NCBI RefSeq assembly: GCF_003073045.1
Contig: NC_037593.1
Location: forward strand, 15,322,735-15,386,734
Reading direction: 5' to 3'
From: Pomacea canaliculata
Lineage: Eukaryota; Mollusca; Gastropoda; Architaenioglossa; Ampullariidae
Length of the DNA: 64,000 bases
Below, in pieces: positions 27,027 to 37,900 of the stretch (the first letter of the stretch is position 1; each line of letters starts with the position of its first letter). The notes under the pieces were generated by a model. It saw only the letters and a list, made by a program, of their open reading frames with translations, was not told the DNA's origin and did no database searches. Both the position numbers and the translations under genes were made by a program.

Positions 27027-27064
27027 CTACGCAGCCGCTCGTGTCTCAGCAAGAAAGGAAAGAG
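27027..27064 (-). other. EF1A noncoding first exon with 5'TOP-like start
   Basis: The exon begins about 23 bases downstream of the TATA box with CTCTTTCCTTTCTTGC, a C followed by a pyrimidine tract. That is the 5'TOP signature typical of translation-factor mRNAs under TOR control in animals. It ends at the donor GCGTAG/gtaagc. The start site is inferred from TATA spacing, not measured. Confidence 0.7.
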
Positions 27065-27074
27065 CACCGGCAGT

Positions 27075-27090
27075 CACGTGACTATATATA
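27075..27090 (-). promoter_or_regulatory. EF1A core promoter: TATA box and E-box
   Basis: On the minus strand a TATATATA run (27083-27090) is followed at once by a palindromic CACGTG E-box (27075-27080), then the predicted TOP start at 27064. TATA promoters are usual for EF1A. An E-box between TATA and start is an uncommon place and may bind a bHLH-zip factor; that role is inference. Confidence 0.75.
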
Positions 27091-27177
27091 CGGGCACTAG
27101 AGGGATATCCCTATTTGCGCAGCCGTGGGAACTCCAAACCAGACGACTTCCTGTCATGCGCATACATATGTTTAACC

Positions 27178-27213
27178 ATGTTTCAATCTCAGCCACTACT
27201 GTACTTTATTAAG
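27178..27213 (+). CDS. Candidate first coding exon of mitochondrial ribosomal protein S14
   Basis: ATG at 27178 opens MFQSQPLLYFIK and ends at a donor (AAG/gtataa) in phase 0, the phase needed by the exon at 30035. Joined, the N-terminus would be a basic, Ala-rich presequence-like segment. Two upstream ATGs in other frames weaken the case, and nothing but phase and position supports it. It would sit within 100 bp of the EF1A promoter on the opposite strand. Confidence 0.35.
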
Positions 27214-29100
27214 GTATAAACATTTATTCATTCGTATTGTAATGTATCGCTATTGACGCAAACCGTTGTTCACGTGCAAAAAGCATAGCGCATAATACAT
27301 TCGGTATTATGCTTCGGTTGATGATTGTACCGTGACTTCTAGACATTGTCATTGGATTTCCTACGTCTTAGATTTTGTTCTACTAGTCTTTAGTCATAGT
27401 CTCAGCTAGAATTTATTTGCTTAAACAATCATTACTGTATTAGTAGCGGACAGAAGGCAGTAGTTTGAGTGACAAGATTCTGAGAAGGTGTCATATTAGG
27501 GCTTAAGAGGGTTGGGTTTACGACTATCACTAAATAGCCCTGTTCTTCCCATCCCCTTCCATAGCCAGTAAATTGTAGTATAACTTGAAGTTACTATAAT
27601 TTATTTTTGAACTGTTAGTCACAGTCTTCTTAAAAGTATGTTTTCTGTGTTTCACTTGGTGACAAAACACTTCCCTTCCCCCACTCCTCATTTCCACAAA
27701 CATCCTCCACAAGGGCACAAGGGGGGAAACCCTGCAGTGAAAGGTCGCTTACGCATGTTCACAGGCATACACAATATAAAATGAATTAGTATTTAAAATT
27801 GGGCAGATATGTAGCCTTATTGTCACTGTGCGCAAGTATTTTTCTGTGTTTAAAGTAACTGGAGTACATTATAATCTTAAAAAGCTGTTGCAATACTTGA
27901 TGCAATCCTGTACATTGAAGTAAAAAGATAATTGCACAACCTGATGCAATTCCATTTATATGGTGACCTTTTTTTTTTTAACAAAATAGAAGGTTGCAGT
28001 GCCTTAAGCAACACCATGCATTTGTATTTAATTGGTGTCATGTAAAGGTTTAGTTTGTTTTCAGTGAATTTGCGAAGATTCAAAAAGATTTCTTCATCCT
28101 TAATGTTTAATATTATTAATATTGTATGGGGAACACTTTAAAAATAAAAATGTAACATTTTATTCCTCGACAGTTTTTAAGCTGTTTATTTCATGTTTAT
28201 CCACTTTTAAGTAAACTAAAATGGATCTGTAAGAATTCTTGACTCTTTTATTTTTTTTTTAAGGAGTAATGTTTTAATAGAGGCCATTCAATCAGTGCAT
28301 GAATAAAACTGGTGAATATCCTAGATTTGACTTCCACAAAAATCTTGCTGCATTATACATTGCTTTTTAATGTGATAGTAATTAACTATCTATTTGTTTT
28401 AGATTTCTGTTTCATTTCCATTTTGAGACATACTAGATACAATTCATACAATGCACATGTTTTGCGAGAGGCAAGGAAAGGGATGTATAAACGGAACATT
28501 ATTCACAACATATACAGTATCATACTAGGTTAAGGAGAGACAGCTTTTTTTTTTTGGTCCCATCTCTCGATCTTAGACTATTTCCTTGATCTTTTTGTTA
28601 CACAATTTATCTATGTTTTCAATGGGTCTATGACGGTGCCAAGTCATTTTCACCTGTAGAACCCATCTTCCACAAATGGCCTCTGCAGCCTGTTTGTTCA
28701 TCTGGGCTATCTGGTCTGTTTGTTTTTTTTTTTTTTCACCTGATAGATTACTTTCTCCATTTCTTTGCAGTTTTGTTTCTGATCTAGTGACCATGCATGC
28801 TTCACATTTTCTCATCTACATTTTGTTGTGCTTTATTGCTTCATGTTGAATATGTGACTGGACATGGTCAACTTTACTTCATATGAGTGTATGTTATTCT
28901 GATTTTACTTCATGGATTTCTTAACTACTTGTGGTAACTCATACTTCCTCGGTTCCAAAAATTGACGACTTTCTTCTTCTAGCAGTTATTATTATTATTG
29001 TTTTTTTTCGTAAAGTGGTTCAGACTGGTGGAAGGAAAAGACCCTACAGAAATCACAGCATCATCATAAGGAAACCTTATTATTGCCCTATTTTTCTAAA
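27214..29100. other. Region between EF1A promoter and LINE fragment
   Basis: Mostly AT-rich DNA with T-runs and no convincing exon. If 27178-27213 is the first exon of the S14 gene this is intron; otherwise it is intergenic. A minus-strand open stretch at 28573-28815 has no recognisable protein. Confidence 0.4.
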
Positions 29101-29545
29101 CGTCAGACTACGTCCCAGTTAGACCATTCCACTCTTTGTGTAATGACCATATCCTAACTATTCCTGTCACCAGAACAATAACATTTGGTCACAGGACTTT
29201 TAGTTGCTGTGCAGTAAAACAATAGAACTCTCTCGCCTTTCATATCTGCTGCCTACCCACCATTGAATCCTTTAAACATGCACTAAAGACACTACTTGTT
29301 CTTGAGCATTGCTCCCAACAACAGTCCACACAATTCTAGTCCATCTTCATCTTCCTCTGTTCTTGTTATCCTATTCCTCTTTGGAAGTTTGTCTTTTATT
29401 AGTCATCTTTTATCAGTCATTGGTTGCTGTTGTTTATCCTTCCGTCCTTCATATGTTGTCCATATCTCGTTCTTGCCTTAAGCGCTAAGAGCACGCTCTT
29501 TACAAATGCTGTATAAATCATGCGCTTATTTGTTATATCCTGGTG
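29100..29545 (+). mobile_element. CR1/L2-like LINE, 3' end only
   Basis: Reading along the plus strand gives the end of a non-LTR reverse-transcriptase frame (ITFGHRTFSCCAVKQ, then SLAFHI..PTIESFKHALKT). This is the usual WNSLP..F K..LKTHLF close of CR1/L2/Jockey-type elements. A 3' tail ending GCGCTAAGAGCACGCTC and TGTATAAAT follows. The copy is 5'-truncated and decayed. Confidence 0.75.
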
Positions 29546-30034
29546 AGACCACTTCTTAAAAAGTCCACTCTGATGTCAATGTGTTAAACCAGTGATGCCC
29601 AACCTTTTTATGTGATATCTTTGTCTTTAAAAGATATTGTCATGGTTTCGGCAAGAAGTAAACTTATGTCATGGATACACATGTTTACAGTGCTAACTTT
29701 GCCGTTCAGAATTTCTTTCTTGAACAGTCACTAAGTATGTGTGGATTTTTATTTTTTTGACTGACTGTTTTTAATCAACAAAGCTGTAAGGAGTTAAATC
29801 AGCTTTTATAGGCTTTTAGAAATTTAAATAATTGTAAGAAGCATTAAGTTAAAAATTATTATTGATGCACAGTTAAACAACACTTATGCAGTAGGAAAAG
29901 TGATCACCATCAGTACGAATAACTATTGTTAGACATTTTAAAACTACATTATTTCTGTAATAATAGATTTTCTTTACAACTTGTATCATTATTTAGTGAT
30001 AGACTTGCTGATATCAGACAATATTGTTTCCTAG

Positions 30035-30806
30035 GCTGGACAGAGACTTGCTGCTGCTGCTGGAAATGCCATATCTCCATTGCTGGAGCCTTTAAATCCA
30101 CTTCAACTAAATGTGCGTCATGGCACTTTGTTGACTGGAAAATGGTTCGAGATGCCAAGCGTCGTGAATGCGTCAGACAATTTAATGTCTTTCGCCAGCG
30201 CTACAACGCTGTTCGGAAAAATACCATTTTGCCTAGAGAATTACAGGTTGTTACCCATGGATTTTTTTTTTCCTAATGCCACAATCAAAAACTTCAAAAT
30301 ATTTACCTTCATTCACTATCATTTTCAATTTCAAACAAATAGCTTTTGCCTTACTATCTGTTACAGTAATGATAATTTAGTTATGCTCTAATGTCAAAGT
30401 TTACATTGTGTAGCACTTAGTTCAGCTTTTCCTTCTTTTTCTACCCCCAGTTCCCCATCTGCCACATCCCTTTATTGCTACTTTCATTTCTAAACTAGAA
30501 AGACTTTTGTGCAATTGTTTATAAATGTAAAAAAAAATTAACCAAACACACAATGTTACCTGACATAATTCCTGTTCACATAAACTGCAAAACATTATGT
30601 CTTTTGGACCCCTTTTCTTCTAGGAACTAGCAGACAGACAGGTTGCTGCCCTTCCGCGTGACAGCAACTATATTAGGCTACGGTCAAGGTGCATTTTGAC
30701 ATCACGCCCAAGGGGTGTCCTGCAAAAGTGGCGGTTGAGTCGAATTATGTGGCGACATTTTGCAGACTATAACCAAATGTCAGGAGTGACTAGATCCTGT
30801 TGGTAA
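30035..30806 (+). CDS. MRPS14: Mitochondrial small-subunit ribosomal protein S14 (uS14m), last two exons
   Basis: A structural protein of the mitochondrial small ribosomal subunit. Exons 30035-30246 and 30624-30806, stop TAA at 30804. The conserved run FVDWKMVRDAKRR, then RKNTILPREL at the exon end, continues as LADRQVAALPRDSN, TSRPRGV, KWRLSRI, and ends SGVTRSCW. These match the vertebrate protein block by block (HYVDWRM, RKNTILPK, AALPRDS, TSRPRGV, RWRLSRI, SGI.R..W). The start lies in an upstream exon, perhaps 27178. The N-terminal reading LAAAAGNAISPLLEPLNPLQ changes frame just before FVDWKM, so one base is probably missing near 30120-30128. The alternative Cys-rich reading of the same stretch is unlikely. 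Confidence 0.93.
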
Positions 30807-30874
30807 CCTATTTGAAAAAGTGTGAAAATCTGTGCAAAATGTTTATGTGCACTTATGTGTTTGTGAAAAGAACA

Positions 30875-30880
30875 AATAAA
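30875..30880 (+). promoter_or_regulatory. Polyadenylation signal of MRPS14
   Basis: A canonical AATAAA lies 69 bases after the stop codon, followed by T/G-containing sequence. This gives the mRNA a very short 3' UTR, usual for mitochondrial ribosomal protein genes. Confidence 0.7.
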
Positions 30881-30939
30881 ATGATTAACTCAGGACTAAT
30901 TGTGATTTTAAAAAATGAATGGATGTGTAAGTTTGCACT

Positions 30940-31340
30940 TGATGTGTAACGTTCAGAAAGTTAAGCATTGTAAAATTACGAAAAATAGGAGATGTTTTTA
31001 TTCTTATAACTTTACCAAGCCCCATCAATTTGGAACGGATTACCCATCAGCCTTTGAATCTGATTTTCTTATCACCTTTAAGTCTAAACGTAAGATGCAT
31101 CTTTCAGAACAGTGACTTCACTGTGACCCGGTCCTGATCATGAGTGTACATATTGTGTGTCAATAATTTACTTTGTGTATGAGTGAATGTATGTTGTGAA
31201 GGTGAGCACGTCTCTCATACGTCAATTTGGGTGCGTGGTTGTTGATGAGTTTAGTCTTATGTATGATTTATGTAAAGTGCTATGAGCAAATCTGTGGAAA
31301 GGCCTATACAAATCATCCGTATTATTATTATATGAAAGAA
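30940..31340 (+). mobile_element. CR1/L2-like LINE, 3' end only
   Basis: The plus-strand reading FTKPHQFGTDYPSAF, then ITFKSKRKMHLSEQ, is a decayed form of the P.LWNSLPS..F.SKLKTHLFSEQ close of L2/CR1 elements. It is followed by the usual 3' tail (GTAAAGTGCTATGAGC, then CTATACAAAT) and a run of ATT units at 31318-31330. It starts close behind the MRPS14 polyadenylation signal. Confidence 0.7.
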
Positions 31341-31349
31341 CAATATCTG

Positions 31350-32640
31350 ATGTGTCCTACAGTGAAGGATGTTTGGTTTTAAAAAAAATGCGAATATATA
31401 ATACAAATTGTAATGAGAATCGTCACCCTCTTTCCTACAAAGCATTTCTCTGATGACTTGTGTGGTTGTATTTTATTTTTTAGCATGCTGCATCCAGCAG
31501 TGTATGTGTGATTTTTAGTTGATCCATCTGTTTTCAGTATGCATAATTACAATTCCGTTTCATTTATATTGATAATCCTTATGACTGTTCCTCTCCCTAA
31601 TGTCCTGATTCCCTTCTGAGATATATGATTGAAAAAAAGATGAGCAAACTACTTTTTGTACATCATGCATTCGTGTGTCAGTCTTGGCATTTCATACAAT
31701 AGTTACGAATTCTTGACTAGACGCTGCGGATCCGTTAAAACTTTCCATTGAAATATCAAATATGAAATAATGATACATTTATTTTATTCTCGGAAGATAT
31801 CTGTTGGCCAGAAAAAATTAATTAACGCTATTAACCTCAAAATTAAATCCTGCACGTTAAGTAAGCTCCCTCCCCAAGCTCGAATCAAAGAGAATCAACT
31901 TTGCTTGAGCCGTTTCAGTCCCCCTGTTGTGGGGATCATTCGACCATAACGTTGCTGCGAGTGGTATGACATTATCTGCTTGCGACAGGGAGCGCATTAT
32001 TATCGGCGGCGAATCTGTTAGCTGTATTTTGTTAACTTGATAGTGGCATTCTCCTCTAAGGACCTTCTTACATTCAGTCTCTGGGACTATTTTGAGCTGG
32101 TTCCGATCCTACCTGACTAACTCAGGATCGGCGCGAGGTGAAAGACAAATATTGCGCCCCCCTCTCCCCACAAAAACGAACTATTTATCAACACAAATAT
32201 TAGAATAATTGTACGTTTAGGTTTAACTCTTATTATTTAAACAATGAAACTAGGCTTACATATTACCATTAATGATTGTCGTGTTCTGTTTCAGGTCTCA
32301 TCAGATTTGCATTCGCGAGCACACATGCAACCAAAACATTTAGCAGTAAGGCGACAATGCCAACTGATCCGTACAAAACGACGTTTGGTGACAAATGAAC
32401 ACGTATAACCTAACTGAATGTGCATCACGGATGACATTTCTTTCTTTTACACAATAACAGTGGCAAGCGTATTCATTCAGGTTTTTACCCCGTTGCCCTC
32501 CCACTGGTCTACTTACAGAATATTTTTTTTTTTACTACTAAAACGAGGCAGGTGTACACAAAGCTTCCGGTTTGGTTACATTCATTGTTGAGGCTTTCCG
32601 AGATTAACATCGGGTAACTCCCAAAAAGCTTAAGCAATCC
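31350..32640. other. Gene-free stretch with a CpG-richer core
   Basis: From about 31860 to 32360 the DNA has more CpG and GC than its surroundings. It contains an inverted repeat (CCGATCCT at about 32104 and AGGATCGG at about 32124). I find no open frame, terminal repeats or known element. It may be an old transposon, a promoter of an unseen transcript, or unique DNA. Confidence 0.35.
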
Positions 32641-32649
32641 ACCTCTTCA

Positions 32650-33125
32650 CGTCCGTGGCCACACTGTACAGACTGCCGTTGACTTCATGGCCTCGCACAG
32701 CATACCTGTGTGATCTGACGCCTTACCAACGAATTTGTTCTCCCCGGTCTGCTTGTGTTGCCCTCCGGTCTGTGCACGAATCAAATAAGAAAAACTTTGA
32801 CAAATGCTCTTCTCTGGCCCCAAAGTTTGGAATTCTCCGCCTGTTCTTTTAAGACTGTCTACATTTCCGTTTGGTCTCAAAACTCACCTCTTTCAGAAAT
32901 ATCTTTCATAAAAGTACTTTTTCTCTCATTCCTCAGTTTTTATCCATCCTTTTCGTTTCCGCTTGCAATTGTGTCATCTATTTCCTGTATGGTTTACTGT
33001 CGGCTTTTGGGGTTTGTTTTTTTTTTTTTTTGGTATAGTCTTTCGTTTATAGCGCATTGAGCTCTCCTCCACAAGGGGAAATGCGCTCTACAACTTTCAA
33101 TATCATCGTTGACGACGACGAAAAA
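32650..33125 (+). mobile_element. CR1/L2-like LINE, 3' end only
   Basis: The reading includes CALRSVHESNKKNFDK and then APKFG/WNSPPVLL..LSTFPFGLKTHLFQ spread over two frames, the standard end of a CR1/L2-like reverse-transcriptase ORF. A tail of the type AGCGCATTGAGCT..GGAAATGCGCTCTACAA follows at 33050-33090. It is 5'-truncated and decayed. Confidence 0.7.
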
Positions 33126-33280
33126 GAATATGTCGATTATCGGTTTTGCATAAGATTACACATCTACACATTACCTAGAAAACTAAATACACACACACTA
33201 ATACAAAATTCTATAACACCTACACCACACACACAGATACCATACAGTTGATTCAACTTTTTAGTTGCGTTCCTCTAGAG

Positions 33281-33409
33281 CAGACCTCTGGCCGCCCACC
33301 AGTAAATATACAGTATTGGGTAAAACTGAGTTAACTATATTAGTCCGGCCCTCTAGAACCATCCCAGTTTCTCATCCGGCCCCTTGGGAAAATTAATTGC
33401 CCACCCCTG
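33281..33409. mobile_element. Short non-autonomous hAT element (129 bp) with 8-bp target duplication
   Basis: The element begins CAGACCTCTGGCCGCC and ends GCAATTGCCCACCCCTG-like, i.e. CAGGGGTGGGCAATTAA read from the other side, a typical hAT terminus. It is flanked at both edges by CTCTAGAG (33273-33280 and 33410-33417). Target duplications of 8 bp with a central TA are characteristic of hAT transposons. No transposase is present. The two ends match only weakly beyond CAG, so this may be a deletion derivative or a decayed MITE. Confidence 0.8.
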
Positions 33410-33417
33410 CTCTAGAG

Positions 33418-34973
33418 TCTAGATCATTAACGGTCTCACGCTGATGGTGGTGGTAATGAGAGATGATGATCTGAGTAGATGAGAGACTGATATTTAGGTT
33501 TGTTTTTTTGCTTTAAAAGTGAGATGTAGGTAGGCGTATTTACACCAAGGGCCATCAATCGACTGGAGCTCTGATGTCACGATAGATGTAGAAGACATTA
33601 CTGGTAATCCTCTGTATACGCTATCGAAGATATTGAACTTTGATCTCTGATGCCCTCGTTGATCTGTCGACTACTGTCTTAACGCGAGCCAGTGGGAATG
33701 CGGGGCCTTTGGTAGCCGCTACAACACACACACACACCTACGGGTGCTCGTTGCTATCTTGACCTTGATGTACAGCCTCACATCTTTCGAAGATAAGTCC
33801 GGCTTGTGCGTCACAAAAACAACTAAGTCGGCTTTCACGCCGTTGTACGCACCTATAATACAGCAAATTTACAGATACGTACCTTAACTGGTAAGACATG
33901 GCGAGAAGTTGTAGAATCGCATCTTTTAAAGAACTAGAGAGATGCAACTGATTAGTTTGATTGGGTATAGCTCAGTGCAAGATTGACCATTCTGGGTGAA
34001 TAGCAGTCACGCTCTTGAAATATACGCCTACAAAGTCCCCATGCACAGAAAGAGGTGAAGAACAGGATAGTGCATGGAAACGTTTTGGTTGATGAGGTCT
34101 TGTAAACTGGAGAGCTGGGAATATGTTAATTAGACATGTCGCGAGTTCACAGCTTTTTTTTCTTATTCTGTGCCTTATGATATTTACTGGCGTAAAGCTC
34201 GAGAGCAGAATTTACCCTGATTTGGGAAAATGGCATCTTGCACCTTTTTACGAGAAAAATATTTTGCACCCTACTAGTCCTTTAAAGCGTCACATCGTTC
34301 TCACTTCGAACAGTCTGTTGCGTGGGGAAACTTTTATTTGTATATTGCTATGACGGTATAATGGAATGGTGGCCTCAGCATCTCATCGTCAGAGCGCTGA
34401 ATATAATTTTTTTAAAAACCCAAACAAACAAAAACTGTGATGATATCTTTAGAGTTGTTTTTAAAAACTTTTTGATAATTATGGCATTTTAGCTGGTGTA
34501 ATCCCTTGCTTTTTTATCTGGGTCTGTAAGCACTCGCGATTTCTATCATGGGCCTAAGTGAACCTTTAACTTACAACCTCCTTTCACCACCAGCAAAATT
34601 TTTTTCTGAGCTGTTCAATATTTTGAGGCATTTTAAACGACAGGAAACAATCCTTTTAAATTATTTTACCAGACTACAGGAAATGACATCTAAACATGCA
34701 CACATTACCAAACATATCTGCTCATACATATAGTCACACATCTGTTTGTTACAAAATTTTTTATCCAGGCTTAAACACCACAATATGATACAAAGAGTTT
34801 GTCACATTCATCTTTGAAAGTTACCATGAAGTCACATAAACATAACAGATTCTTAAAAAAAAGCAAATTAACATTTATTTTACAATAATTATTGAGTTCA
34901 TACAAAACTACAAGTTTTATTTTCTCTTCAGACACTTTTAGCTGTACATCTGATTCATTACATGTAAAAAAAA
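33418..34973. other. Intergenic region before PDCD2L
   Basis: The segment 33540-33950 is less AT-rich and has a CA microsatellite at 33723-33737. It looks like part of a dispersed repeat, but I cannot name it. The rest is AT-rich and includes the 3' UTR side of the minus-strand PDCD2L gene. No exon was recognised. Confidence 0.4.
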
Positions 34974-37900
34974 TTATCGAAGTAGATATTGATCAGGGTC
35001 AGGCTGAAGTACAACTTGTTCTTCTTTCCACATGTCAGCTTGAGACCAGCAGCTTGACTTGCATGTGAAAATAAGTACTGTCCCAAACTCCACTGCAGGC
35101 TCTGAAATCAGAAACATCTTTCAATTTTCACAGTATAAATATTTAAAAAATTTACTGCTGCAAACTTTTGTATTTCCCTCCTTCTGTATATATAAACAGA
35201 TATATAGTAAACAGGATTAACAATTTTTAAATGTCCCTTGAAATGCATAAACAATGGCTAAAACAAGACACATATAATTTAAAATTTAAATATCACTTGC
35301 ATCTGTGGGTACGAATGGACATTACCATGCAACAGGTGTAGAAAATAGTTGTTATTAACATAGTAATAAGAAAGTGAAGATAAATGATCTGACCACTTTG
35401 TCCTGGAAATCTAAGAAACTGAAGAATTGGAGGGACAAGCTGAAGCTCAAACACAAGGGTTCCTCCACAAGAAGAACAATTTTCTACTGCAAGTTTTCCA
35501 TCTTTTGGTTGAGATATTAGCAGTGGTGATCCATTCCACTGGTACCTACAACAATAGTAATGAAGAAAGCTTTTTTTTTTTTGATGATGTGAATAGATAA
35601 CTGAATTTTAAAAATCCTTTTGCTCCATCTAGGGAAGGTGTACTGAACGGAAATTCTGAATATGTCCATAAATATATCTACCATGGTGAAGATGAGCTGA
35701 GATTATAATTTTCACTTCATGATGGCAGATCAGAATTACTTATGAATTTAATGACTTCAAGGCATCATCATTTGTAACCACACACATATATATACACACA
35801 CATACAGGGCTTCTGCTTACGCAAAAAATTGCGTACAGTATGCATTAAAAGTTCGGAGGACCCCTTCAATTTTCGTCAATGGGGTCCCATTCAAATTTGG
35901 GCGAAGAACAGGGACCCCTTCTTCAGATTTTTAAGGGGTCCCTGTTCCTGTCCCCAAAGAATTTAGCCCTAGCAGAAGCCCTGCACATATGCCTTATACA
36001 ACCTATATATATAGTCGGACCTCGCTAAGTCAAACTCAAAAGGATTCCTCCCCCCCCCCCACCCCACAAAAAAAACAACCCAACTTACGGATATTTTGCG
36101 TTAGGGAAAATGGGTTAATAGGCACAGGTTATTCAAGGACATTGCTTTTCTGGCTTAATTATTATACCTGTTTATTATATTGTCATTTTATACGTATGCA
36201 TGTAGGCTACATACCAGTCAATGTATCTGCAGTATGTACTATGAACAGTGCAATGAAACATCTTACCTTTAGATTAAAAAAAGTCTACTATCTTAATTTG
36301 GCATCGATGTGCCAATGCATCTACCTCAACAATCTCCTCAATCTCGTCAATGGAGCGAAACACATCTAACATACATTGGTCTTATGGGAATTCGGCCAGG
36401 GACTAACAAGTAATTCGACATAGGAAGGTTTTCAACATGGAGAAGGTCGACTAAGTGAGGTCCGACTGCATATGTATTTATTCACACTTTCTAACATTCT
36501 CTCTCTCACACAAAGGTCATGTGCACTGCAGCATCCTACCTGATACACTGCTCTGGGCAAAGCTTAAGTCGCATTATAAACTTGTGGCACTGATAATCAC
36601 CATGTGGAACATCTGCCTTCTCATATGTTTCTATAATGGTTGTCCCTTGTCTTTGAGCCATTCTGGAAAAGGCAGAACATAATATACACAGAGACCAAAA
36701 ATATCTTAATGAAATTTAAGGCACACAAATAAAGATATGGATTTCTGGATCCATAAAAAGTAATTTTACTGAGGGAGGCTCACACTTAGACATCCTGGCA
36801 CAACAAACTACTGCTAAAAAGAAAACAGCAAGTACTAGTTTCACTTACAACAAGGAATAAAAGTTAAGGGGTTTGATTTTCATATAAATAGTAATATGCT
36901 GTCTGCCTAGTGATGGTATAATTAATGACATTAATCTTAAATAGCAAAATGTTACCTCTCCATCTGCACTTTGGTAAGGACGACCGTAAGGATTTCTGCA
37001 CATCATCATCGTGACATAGTACTGCTTTTAACCCACCTACTTTTCCCAATCATCTACTATTTATTTTAGTTTTTAGTGCTTGTCAGAAAACAAAGATGCA
37101 AAGATTCTCTTAACTGGACTATATCGTAAAAGATTGTTGACAGTTACTACTTATGCAAAACTACACATTACTTAACAATTAAAATATACCAATCTGTATG
37201 TCTCATAACTCTTGTTATTAGCATCACTATAGCAGGTTTAGTAAATGAACATTTACCTGTCTAGCTTTACACCATTATAAAAAAATTGGCTCTTCATTTA
37301 AATACCTGTTCTCTTCCACAAGAGCCTGGACTTTCTTCCCTTCTTTCTCCTCATAATTATGCAATAGGCTTGCTACATGGCTTGTCAGTTCGGAATCATC
37401 TGTTGTTTCTTCAAAGACGTTAATGTAGTAGGCTGGGAGACAAACAACATTGTTTGCCTGTAAAATCCAGAAAAAAATTATTTGAAGGATAAGAATTTAC
37501 CTCCCTTTGTCAACTGTAAACAGTATGTAATCAATATTTTTAAAAGAGAATTAAAAATAAACAGTAAAGAGAGAAAACAAAAGCAATAAGAGCATACTCT
37601 TTAACATTTGATGCTATATCTGAATACAAGCCATTATTTCTGTAAGGAATTATCTTTGTAGTAGTCTCATGCAACTTACACATATTGTCTGCATTTCTTT
37701 TGGTTTGTCCCTTTCTGGAACCGCCATCAGCTCCATCATCCTGTGAATTCCTTCCTCATCAACCAACAGCTCCTCTGAAGATATGACCTCAGAGCTGGGA
37801 CTGCTATCTAGCTGGGTATTGCCACAATCAGATGGGTCTTTAACACTCAACTGTGCTAAAGCTTCAATGCCTTCTAATGGTTGTCGGGATGTTAAACACT

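Noticed and set aside
29592-29620. hAT-like end CAGTGATGCCCAACC
   Set aside because: It looks like a hAT terminus, but I found no matching opposite end or target duplication nearby, so it cannot be supported as an element.
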